A DNA stretch of 64,000 nucleotides from CAZRRV01 sp045660865 (GTDB lineage: Bacteria > Bacillota > Clostridia > Oscillospirales > Acutalibacteraceae). The notes under the pieces were generated by a model. It did no database searches, was not told where the DNA came from, and saw only the letters and a list, made by a program, of their open reading frames with translations. The stretch is from contig JAZREP010000019.1 in NCBI GenBank assembly GCA_045660865.1, positions 103,490-167,489 of the forward strand, given 5' to 3'. How positions within the stretch are numbered: the stretch's first letter is position 1; each line of letters opens with the position of its first letter. Positions 16,049 to 23,330 of the stretch are shown piece after piece. The position numbers and the translations under genes are program-made.

Positions 16049-16960
16049 TTGATTTATACCTTATCCTTCAATCCTGCGATTGATTATTATGTAAAACCTG
16101 ACAGGTTTGTTTTGAATGAAATTAACAACTGCCAATCGGCATTTGCATACCCGGGCGGCAAGGGTATAAACGTTTCACGAATGTTAAGCCGTCTTGGTAC
16201 TGACTCTGTTGCTTTGGGGTTTATTGCCGGGTTTACGGGTGACGCATTACAAAAGGCACTATTAGACCTTAATATCAAAACCGATTTTATAACCCTCAAA
16301 GAAGGGCTTACCAGAATAAATGTAAAAATCCGCTGTGAAGATGAAACCGACATTAACTGCGATGGACCGAATATAGATAAAGAAAGTTTAGAACAGCTTT
16401 ATTCAAAGCTGGATAGACTTAAAAGCGGTGATACGCTGGTGCTGGCGGGCAGTTTACCAAAAAGCATACCGCAAGACACTTATGAAAGTATATTAGAGCA
16501 TATAAAGGGTCGAAATATTGCGGCTGTGGTCGACACCGCCGGCAAAAAATTGCTTGGCGTTTTAAAATACCGCCCCTTTTTAATAAAGCCGAACAATATA
16601 GAAATAGGCGAAATGTTTGACACAACCGCCAACAGTTTAGATGAAATTTTGCCCTTGGCATTAAAACTGCAAAATTTAGGAGCACGCAATGTTTTAGTGT
16701 CACGCGGGGCGGACGGCGCTGTTTTGCTAACCGAGGATGGCGAAACCATAAAGGCGCCGACCTTTAACGGAACGGCAGTAAACACTGTTGGAGCAGGGGA
16801 CGCTATGCTGGCAGGGTTTTTACACATCTTTAATGAAAACGGCGATATGCAAAAAGCATTAACTTATGCTTCGGCGGCAGGTGCCGCTACCGCCTTTTCA
16901 AACGATTTGGCAACACCTGAATTGATTGAACGATTACTCAAAGGTAAGGAGAATCTTTAA
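16049..16960 (+). CDS. PfkB-family hexose phosphate kinase (1-phosphofructokinase-like)
   Basis: 303 residues, starting at TTG 16049 with GGGAGGTG six bases upstream; a GTG at 16040 lies inside that site. It belongs to the FruK/LacC subgroup: N-terminal TLSFNPAIDYYV, sugar-binding YPGGKGINVSRMLSRLG, and the ATP/catalytic motif NTVGAGDAMLAGF with the catalytic Asp. It probably phosphorylates fructose-1-phosphate or tagatose-6-phosphate to a bisphosphate. No PTS gene or FruR regulator is nearby, so the exact substrate is open. It abuts dgt. Confidence 0.88.
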   Translation: MIYTLSFNPAIDYYVKPDRFVLNEINNCQSAFAYPGGKGINVSRMLSRLGTDSVALGFIAGFTGDALQKALLDLNIKTDFITLKEGLTRINVKIRCEDETDINCDGPNIDKESLEQLYSKLDRLKSGDTLVLAGSLPKSIPQDTYESILEHIKGRNIAAVVDTAGKKLLGVLKYRPFLIKPNNIEIGEMFDTTANSLDEILPLALKLQNLGARNVLVSRGADGAVLLTEDGETIKAPTFNGTAVNTVGAGDAMLAGFLHIFNENGDMQKALTYASAAGAATAFSNDLATPELIERLLKGKENL

Positions 16961-18391
16961 ATGATGAAATGGGAACAACTTTTAAGCACGGAAAGAGAGC
17001 GTGAAACAAAAAAATCTTCCCAAGATTTACGCAGTGAGTTTCAAAAAGATTATCACCGCATTATAGGCAGCGCATCTTTCCGCCGCTTGCAAGATAAAAC
17101 ACAGGTTTTCCCTTTGGATAAAAGCGATTTTGTGCGCACAAGACTTACCCATTCGTTAGAGGTGTCCTCCTTTGCAAAATCCTTGGCGCAATCAATCTTT
17201 GAAACCTTGCGTACCGATGGCAAGCACCCCGAAATAACTGCCGAATTGCGTGAGAAGGCTTATAATATTTTGGAGTGTGCAGGGCTTTTGCACGATATAG
17301 GCAATCCGCCCTTTGGCCATTTTGGAGAAAGCGCAATCAGAGAATGGTTCCGCAATAATCTTGAAAAACTGGAATTTGAAGGCAAGCCGCTTACCGAATA
17401 CCTAACAAAGCAAATGCAAAACGATTTGTTATGGTTTGAGGGTAATGCACAAGCGCTGAGGCTGGTTGCAAAGCTGCATTTTCTGGTTGATGAAAAGGGT
17501 ATGAACTTAACCTTTGCGGTGTTAAACTCTATTATAAAATATCCTGTTTCTTCGGTTGAAATTGACAAGGCAAGCGGGGACATTAAACGTAAAAAGATGG
17601 GCTACTATTACGCCGAGAGGGATTTGTTTAATCAAATAACCGACTCAACCGGCACTACAGGTTGCCGCTATCCGCTTACCTTTATTTTGGAGGCGGCTGA
17701 CGATATTGCATACAAGACCGCCGATATTGAGGATGCGGCTAAAAAGAACTTTTTGTCATTAAATCAATTGCTTGAAGAACTTAAAAGTGAAAAATATGCA
17801 GGCGCCTGCCGTACCGACAGCGAGCGTGAAAATTACGACAAAGCAATAGAAAGATTAGAAAGCAATTACCAAAACAGCAAGCGCAGAGGCGTTTCTTCAC
17901 CTGAGCTTAACGCTCTGCAAAACTGGATTATTTATGTTCAAGGGAATTTATTGCGCTGTGCTGCTACTTCCTTTGTAAAGAACTACGACGGAATAATGAA
18001 CGGCAGTTTTAATGCCGAATTATTGGCTGATTCCAACGGCGCCGCACTAGCTAATGCGCTGGGTGATATTGCAATGCGGTATGTTTTTAAATCGGAGTAT
18101 ATAATAAAGCTTGAGCTTGCCGCAGGGAATATTATTAACTTCTTGCTTGATAATTTTGTAACAGCCGCTATAAATTACGATACTAAAAAGCCGCTTTCCC
18201 CCATAAATGAGCGTTTAATGGCTATTGTTTCGGACAACTATAAATATGTGTACGAAAAATATTCGAGTGGTTGCACAGAGCAAGAAAAACTATATTTACG
18301 CTTACTGCTTATAACCGATTTTATTTGCGGAATGACCGACAATTATGCCAGAACATTATATCAAAATTTAAGCGGAACGGAGAAAATGTAA
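16961..18391 (+). CDS. dgt: Deoxyguanosinetriphosphate triphosphohydrolase-like protein
   Basis: 476 residues. It hydrolyses dNTPs to deoxynucleoside and triphosphate. HD-domain marks: FRRLQDKTQVF, RTRLTHSLEVSSFAKSLAQ (metal His), GLLHDIGNPPFGHFGE (HD pair) and EAADDIAYKTADIEDA (final Asp). The ATG directly follows the pfkB stop, and a second ATG comes one codon later; GGAG is 8-12 bases upstream. Co-transcription with ung links dNTP control with uracil repair. Confidence 0.93.
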   Translation: MMKWEQLLSTERERETKKSSQDLRSEFQKDYHRIIGSASFRRLQDKTQVFPLDKSDFVRTRLTHSLEVSSFAKSLAQSIFETLRTDGKHPEITAELREKAYNILECAGLLHDIGNPPFGHFGESAIREWFRNNLEKLEFEGKPLTEYLTKQMQNDLLWFEGNAQALRLVAKLHFLVDEKGMNLTFAVLNSIIKYPVSSVEIDKASGDIKRKKMGYYYAERDLFNQITDSTGTTGCRYPLTFILEAADDIAYKTADIEDAAKKNFLSLNQLLEELKSEKYAGACRTDSERENYDKAIERLESNYQNSKRRGVSSPELNALQNWIIYVQGNLLRCAATSFVKNYDGIMNGSFNAELLADSNGAALANALGDIAMRYVFKSEYIIKLELAAGNIINFLLDNFVTAAINYDTKKPLSPINERLMAIVSDNYKYVYEKYSSGCTEQEKLYLRLLLITDFICGMTDNYARTLYQNLSGTEKM

Positions 18392-19059
18392 TGGTGAATT
18401 TAGGGAACGATTGGGATAATATTTTAGCCGATGAGTTTATAAAGCCATATTATTTAGAACTTCGGGAATTTTTGAAAAACGAATATAAGACTAAAACAAT
18501 TTACCCCGATATGCATTCAATATTTAATGCATTAAAGACCACCGCTTATAAGGATGTAAAGGTGGTTATTATAGGGCAAGACCCGTATCACGGGGAGGGC
18601 CAGGCGCACGGAATGTGTTTTTCGGTTCAAAAAGGTATTAAACCGCCACCCTCGCTCCAAAATATATTTAAAGAATTAAACAGCGATTTAGGTGTAACTA
18701 CACCGCCGCACGGCGAACTTACCTATTGGGCAAAGCAGGGTGTACTGCTGCTCAACACGGTACTGACGGTGCGCAGCGGAACTCCTAACAGCCACAAGGG
18801 AATGGGCTGGGAGAAATTTACCGACCGAGTTATAGCTGAGCTTAACAACAAGCAGACACCGGTAGTTTTTCTGCTTTGGGGAGCAAACGCAAAAAACAAG
18901 GCAAAGGTAATCACAAACCCCATACATATTAAACTTGAAACGGTACACCCCAGTCCGCTTTCAGCGTACAATGGATTTTTTGGCTGCAAGCATTTTTCCA
19001 AAGCCAATGAGGCTTTGATTAAAAGCGGACAAACACCTATTGACTGGCAGATAGTTTAA
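18391..19059 (+). CDS. ung: Uracil-DNA glycosylase, family 1
   Basis: 222 residues from the ATG at 18391, which overlaps the dgt stop by one base and has GGAG eight bases upstream. It removes uracil from DNA. The water-activating motif GQDPYHGEGQAHG (Asp64) and the HPSPLSAYNGFFGCKHFSKAN loop (His186, DNA intercalation) are both intact, as is LLLNTVLTVR. Length is typical. Third gene of the pfkB-dgt-ung unit; no clear hairpin terminator follows. Confidence 0.97.
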   Translation: MVNLGNDWDNILADEFIKPYYLELREFLKNEYKTKTIYPDMHSIFNALKTTAYKDVKVVIIGQDPYHGEGQAHGMCFSVQKGIKPPPSLQNIFKELNSDLGVTTPPHGELTYWAKQGVLLLNTVLTVRSGTPNSHKGMGWEKFTDRVIAELNNKQTPVVFLLWGANAKNKAKVITNPIHIKLETVHPSPLSAYNGFFGCKHFSKANEALIKSGQTPIDWQIV

Positions 19060-19061
19060 TA

Positions 19062-19102
19062 TTTACACTTTCTTAACACTTGATATCGGTTTAGGTTATA
19101 AA
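19062..19102 (+). promoter_or_regulatory. Promoter of the two-component system with a PhoP-box-like repeat
   Basis: TTTACA (19062-19067) and TTAACA (19073-19078) are spaced by 5 bases, the direct-repeat layout of Bacillus PhoP boxes (TT(A/T/C)ACA). The second hexamer can act as -35, with TATAAA (19097-19102) 18 bases on. Suggests autoregulation; inferred. Confidence 0.5.
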
Positions 19103-19134
19103 ATAAAACTTATACCATAAAGGGAGGCGTAAAA

Positions 19135-19824
19135 ATGGCGCAGAATAAAATACTGATTGTCGATGATGACACCAATATATGCGAACTGCTAAGGCTCTAT
19201 ATGGAAAAAGAGGGCTATAAAACCTTTATTGTCAATGACGGTGAGGCGGCAGTAGAAGCGGCAAAAAAAGAAAACATTGACCTTGTTTTATTAGATGTTA
19301 TGCTTCCTAAACTTGACGGCTGGCAGGTTTGCCGTGAAATCCGCAAGTTTAGTGAGGTGCCGATAATAATGGTGACCGCTAAGGGTGAGGTTTTTGATAA
19401 GGTGTTAGGCTTGGAGCTTGGCGCTGATGATTACATTGCAAAACCTTTTGATACCAAAGAGGTAGTGGCCCGTGTTAAGGCGGTTTTGCGCCGCAGCGCA
19501 CCCGAGTCGAAAAATGATGTTAAACTGTTGCAATACGATAAATTGCAGATAAACTTAACGACCTACGAGCTTATTGTAGACGGTAAAGCGGTTGATACAC
19601 CGCCTAAAGAGTTAGAACTTATTTACCACCTTGCCAACAACCCCAACCGTGTTTATAAACGTGACCAGCTTTTAGATGAAGTTTGGGGTTTTGACTATTA
19701 CGGCGATTCACGTACAGTTGATGTACACATTAAACGATTGCGTGAAAAGTTAGAGGGTGTATCGTCCCAGTGGAATTTAAAAACCGTTTGGGGCGTTGGC
19801 TATAAATTTGAAACAAAAGGATAA
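19135..19824 (+). CDS. OmpR/PhoB-family response regulator
   Basis: 229 residues. The receiver domain (1-118) has the acidic pocket VDDD, phospho-acceptor Asp54 in LVLLDVMLPKLDG, Thr in IIMVTAKGE, and Lys in IAKPFDTKEV. The C-terminal winged helix (about 130-228) has GFDYYGDSRTVDVHIKRLREKLE. GGGAGGCG lies upstream of the ATG. The histidine kinase begins 3 bases after its stop, so the two form a pair. Closest in pattern to PhoP/PhoB or WalR-type regulators; signal not known. Confidence 0.95.
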   Translation: MAQNKILIVDDDTNICELLRLYMEKEGYKTFIVNDGEAAVEAAKKENIDLVLLDVMLPKLDGWQVCREIRKFSEVPIIMVTAKGEVFDKVLGLELGADDYIAKPFDTKEVVARVKAVLRRSAPESKNDVKLLQYDKLQINLTTYELIVDGKAVDTPPKELELIYHLANNPNRVYKRDQLLDEVWGFDYYGDSRTVDVHIKRLREKLEGVSSQWNLKTVWGVGYKFETKG

Positions 19825-19827
19825 TAA

Positions 19828-21258
19828 ATGAATAATAACCTATTTAAAAAATATTATTTCACCATTATTTGGCTGGTCCTTGCGTTCGTTTTGGTTTTGG
19901 TTATTGCGCTGAGCATTATGGTCGGCAGTTTCTTTTCAAACGATAAAAGAGAACTGTTGGATAAAAACTGCGATATTGCCGCAGACTTTTTCTATGATAA
20001 TGCCAACGCACAATCGGTGAATTTCCCGTTGTTTTATAATATAATACAGATTTCCTCCAGCGCCGGAGACTGCGATATGTTTATCAGCGATACGAAAGGC
20101 GAGGTAGTGTGTTGCAGTTGTAAAGACTGGCGTAACGAGGGATACTGTTTGCATTCCGACCAAACCTTAAAAGAATCAATACTTAAAAAAGCCTTGAAGA
20201 ATGGGTATTTTGAGGTAGGAAGCCTTGGCGGTGCCTATAAAAACAATCATTATACTTCGGCAAAGGCGTTAAAGAATGCAAACGGAAATGCCGTCGGCCT
20301 GGTTTTTGCCAGCGTTCCTGCCTCCGATTTGCAGGAGTTATATATTTCGATGCTGCAAATGTTTATAGTAGCAACTATTATTTCGGTCTGTTTGATTTTG
20401 GCGTTTGCTTATGCGGTAAGCTTGAGGCTGACAAGACCCTTAAAGCTTATGTCGGCGGCGGCAAAGTCTATGGCTAAGGGTGATTTTTCAAGGCGTATTC
20501 CCGTTCGTGGAAACGATGAGATTGCCGAGCTGTCCCAGTCCTTTAATGATATGACCGATGCGTTAAGCAGTTTAGAAATAATGCGCCGCAGTTTTGTGGC
20601 AAACGTATCGCACGAGCTTAAAACACCTATGACAACAATAGGCGGATTTATTGACGGTATATTAGACGGTACAATTGATAAAAAAGAGCAAGACCAATAT
20701 TTGAGAATCGTATCCAATGAGATGAAGCGTCTTTCCCGGCTTGTGCAGTCCATGCTCAATCTTTCCAGATTGGAGTCGGGCGAGCAAAGGCCTAATTTTG
20801 CAGACGGAGATTTGTCGCAAATTGTATTGTCCGCAGTTTTCTCCTTTGAACAAAAAATTGAGGAAAAGGGACTGGATATTCAAGGGCTTGATACATTAAG
20901 TGAAGCCAAAATTCGTATGGATGCCGATTTAATGCATCAAGTAATTTACAACCTTATAGATAACGCTGTAAAATTTACAGAGGACGGCGGATATATAGCG
21001 TTCTCGTTACAAACTAACGACACCGAAACCGCCTTTACAATACGAAACAGCGGCAAGGGTATTCCCGAAAGCGATTTACCTCATATCTTTGAGCGCTTTT
21101 ACAAGTCCGACCGCTCCCGTTCGCATATCAAGGACAGCACGGGACTCGGCCTTTACATTGTTAAGTCAATAGTTGATATCCATAAGGGCAAAATTATTGT
21201 ACGGAGCAAAGAAGACGCTTACACAGAATTTGAATTGGTTCTATCAAATAATATATAA
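19828..21258 (+). CDS. Sensor histidine kinase with cysteine-rich extracytoplasmic loop
   Basis: 476 residues. Membrane segments at about 11-33 and 173-196 flank an extracytoplasmic sensor domain. That domain holds Cys95, Cys96, Cys98, Cys107 and His109 in VVCCSCKDWRNEGYCLHSD. HAMP follows (LTRPLKLMSAAAKSMAKGDFS), then HisKA with phospho-acceptor His262 in FVANVSHELKTPMTTIGGF. The ATPase domain has N-box LIDNAVKFTEDGG, G1 GKGIPESDLPHIFERFYK and G2 STGLGLYIVKSIVD. It partners with the response regulator upstream and lies 14 bases before an HtrA gene. The Cys/His cluster suggests metal or redox sensing, by inference only. Confidence 0.93.
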   Translation: MNNNLFKKYYFTIIWLVLAFVLVLVIALSIMVGSFFSNDKRELLDKNCDIAADFFYDNANAQSVNFPLFYNIIQISSSAGDCDMFISDTKGEVVCCSCKDWRNEGYCLHSDQTLKESILKKALKNGYFEVGSLGGAYKNNHYTSAKALKNANGNAVGLVFASVPASDLQELYISMLQMFIVATIISVCLILAFAYAVSLRLTRPLKLMSAAAKSMAKGDFSRRIPVRGNDEIAELSQSFNDMTDALSSLEIMRRSFVANVSHELKTPMTTIGGFIDGILDGTIDKKEQDQYLRIVSNEMKRLSRLVQSMLNLSRLESGEQRPNFADGDLSQIVLSAVFSFEQKIEEKGLDIQGLDTLSEAKIRMDADLMHQVIYNLIDNAVKFTEDGGYIAFSLQTNDTETAFTIRNSGKGIPESDLPHIFERFYKSDRSRSHIKDSTGLGLYIVKSIVDIHKGKIIVRSKEDAYTEFELVLSNNI

Positions 21259-21272
21259 GAAGGAAGAGTTAG

Positions 21273-22604
21273 ATGAGAGAGTTTGACCCAAATACTGAAT
21301 TTGAGCCACAAGCAGAGCCCCAGTTGCAAGAGCAGCAGGAGGAAACTGCGGAGTACAGTGCGGAGTTTGACAGTACTGTTACAGATGAACAGCCGGGACC
21401 TGCGGTTATGGTTGATTTATCACCCAAAAGCCCGACCTTTAAAAACAACGGCTTAAAAATATTTTTAATTGTATTGGCGGTATTTTTAACCTTGTCAATA
21501 ATTGTGTCCTGTGGTTATTTCCTTTCGGGTAGTAATAATGGAAATAAAGGTGGCTTTAACACCATTTTGGCGGACCGTCCTGAAGGTGCCGAGCTTAGCG
21601 CCGCACAGGAGGTTTATAAAAAAACCGCCGCATCGGTTGTTGGTATTATGGTTTATAACACCTTGGACAACGGCTCGGTTTCGCAGGCAAGCGGTGTAGT
21701 TTACAGCGATGACGGATACATTGTAACAAACGACCATATTTATTCAAGTACACCAAAGCCGAAATTTAAAATCTGCACCAGCGACGGTAAGATTTACGAT
21801 GCAGAATACGTTGCGGGCGACGCACGAAGCGACTTAGCCATTCTTAAAACAAATGCGCCCAACCTTAAAAAAGCAACCTTTGCAAACCCCAAGGATTTAC
21901 TTGTTGGTCAAGAGGTAATTGCGGTTGGCTATCCCGCAGGAATTTATGAAAAATCCATTATGACAAGCGGTACGATTTCTTCTGTTGGCCGCCGCATAAC
22001 CTCCTCTACAACCTCTTATTCTATCCGCCTTATTCAAACCGACACAGCTATTAACCCCGGTAATTCGGGCGGTGCGCTGTTTAATATGTACGGTCAGGTT
22101 GCAGGTATTACCTCCTCAAAAATAGTGGGTGATTCTTATGACCGCATAGGTTTTGCTATTCCTTCGGATACTGTTGTTAAAATTGCTGATTCGCTTATAA
22201 ATCACGGTCACGTTGAGGGCAGGGCACGCCTTGGTATAACCTACACAATGATTGACCTTGTGTCTGCAGAGGTAAACAACTGCCCCAGCGGTTTGTGTGT
22301 TGCCGCAATTTCCGAGGAGAGCGACCTTTACAAAAAGAACATTGGTGAGGGTGATATAATAACCCATATTAACGATGTTGAAATTACCAACAGCATTGTG
22401 GCGCTTGATATTATTGATGCATCAGAGCCGGGTGACGTTGTAAGTCTTACGGTTTACAAAGCCAATACCAAGGCAAGCATAACCGTAAACGCTACAATGC
22501 TTAATGATGCAGGAAGCTCAAGCTATACTGAAAATGCCGAAACAAACAATTCTAACTCTGATAACACAAATTCAGGAGTTTTTGATTTCCCGTTTGGTGA
22601 ATAA
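21273..22604 (+). CDS. HtrA/DegP-type serine protease with PDZ domain
   Basis: 443 residues. An acidic cytoplasmic N-tail (1-60), one membrane segment (62-84), an S1C trypsin-like domain with catalytic His155 (VTNDHIYS), Asp187 (ARSDLAILK) and Ser265 (NPGNSGGALF), then a PDZ domain (about 315-405, with EGDIITHINDVEI). A Ser/Asn-rich tail ends the protein. It degrades or refolds misfolded proteins outside the membrane. Its position directly after a two-component system suggests that system senses envelope stress and controls it, as CssRS does in Bacillus. Confidence 0.94.
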   Translation: MREFDPNTEFEPQAEPQLQEQQEETAEYSAEFDSTVTDEQPGPAVMVDLSPKSPTFKNNGLKIFLIVLAVFLTLSIIVSCGYFLSGSNNGNKGGFNTILADRPEGAELSAAQEVYKKTAASVVGIMVYNTLDNGSVSQASGVVYSDDGYIVTNDHIYSSTPKPKFKICTSDGKIYDAEYVAGDARSDLAILKTNAPNLKKATFANPKDLLVGQEVIAVGYPAGIYEKSIMTSGTISSVGRRITSSTTSYSIRLIQTDTAINPGNSGGALFNMYGQVAGITSSKIVGDSYDRIGFAIPSDTVVKIADSLINHGHVEGRARLGITYTMIDLVSAEVNNCPSGLCVAAISEESDLYKKNIGEGDIITHINDVEITNSIVALDIIDASEPGDVVSLTVYKANTKASITVNATMLNDAGSSSYTENAETNNSNSDNTNSGVFDFPFGE

Positions 22605-22639
22605 AAAAATCCCAAGTGCTTTTGCACTTGGGATTTTTG
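22605..22639. terminator. Bidirectional terminator after htrA-like gene
   Basis: ATCCCAAGTGC-TTTT-GCACTTGGGAT flanked by A-run and T-run. Confidence 0.92.
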
Positions 22640-22644
22640 TTTCT

Positions 22645-23220
22645 TTATTCTTTTGTTTGGCTGTCAAGCGGCAGAGAAAAGCTTGGCAAAAACTCTTCCA
22701 AGAAAACCTTAACCGCAGGCAGGTCAATTTTTTCAACGGCTTGCTCGGTTGCCGTTTTAGCGGCGGCAAATTCCAAGTTGCCGAGTGAAAGCTCATCGTT
22801 GCATTTGATAAGAGCTTGAATTTTATCGGCGGCGTGCACTAGGGTCTTAATTTCGGGCTCTATGTTGAAAATTCCGTTAAACTCCTCCTGCAAATCGGCG
22901 GGCAGTAAAGAAACCAAATTTTGCTTTGCTTCACGCTCAATTTGTGCGTATGCGCTTTTGATTTGCGGATTATAATATTTTACAGGTGTCGGTAAATCGC
23001 CCGTAATAATTTCGGGAACATCGTGGAACATGGCGGCAACTGCGGCCTTTTCAGCGTTGTAATTTGTGCCAAACCGTTTGTTGGATATAACGGCTAATGC
23101 GTGGGCAATAAAAGCAACCTCCAGCGTGTGCTCAGAAAGGTTTTCACCAAACATATTTCGCATTAGTGACCAGCGCTCAATATTGCGCATACGGAAAAGC
23201 ATTGCATAAAAATGGCTCAT
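22645..23220 (-). CDS. HD-domain 5'-deoxynucleotidase, YfbR-like
   Basis: 191 residues. YfbR-type enzymes dephosphorylate deoxyribonucleoside 5'-monophosphates. The N-terminal RMRNIERWSLMRN, then metal-binding His in LSEHTLEVAFIAHAL, the HD pair in AAMFHDVPEIITGDLPTPVKY, and the final Asp in HAADKIQALIKC follow the family order. The ATG at 23220 has AGGTGGG upstream. It is divergent from yfhO, and their promoters overlap. Role in nucleotide recycling is inferred from the family. Confidence 0.88.
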   Translation of the reverse strand: MSHFYAMLFRMRNIERWSLMRNMFGENLSEHTLEVAFIAHALAVISNKRFGTNYNAEKAAVAAMFHDVPEIITGDLPTPVKYYNPQIKSAYAQIEREAKQNLVSLLPADLQEEFNGIFNIEPEIKTLVHAADKIQALIKCNDELSLGNLEFAAAKTATEQAVEKIDLPAVKVFLEEFLPSFSLPLDSQTKE

Positions 23221-23254
23221 GATTTTTTACCCACCTTTGTTTACAAATTCATCA

Positions 23255-23288
23255 TTGAATATTATATCACGAACTGATATAATATCAA
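23255..23288. promoter_or_regulatory. Overlapping divergent promoters with central 9-base dyad
   Basis: Plus strand: TTGAAT (23255-23260), 17 bases, TATAAT (23278-23283). Minus strand: TTGATA (23288-23283), 16 bases, TATAAT (23266-23261). The two -10 boxes are the ends of a perfect inverted repeat, ATTATATCA (23261-23269) N5 TGATATAAT (23275-23283). The two promoters occupy the same DNA. Confidence 0.7.
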
Positions 23289-23330
23289 TAGTGATTTTAT
23301 ATACAAATTTTTAAGATGGGAAGTGTAAAA

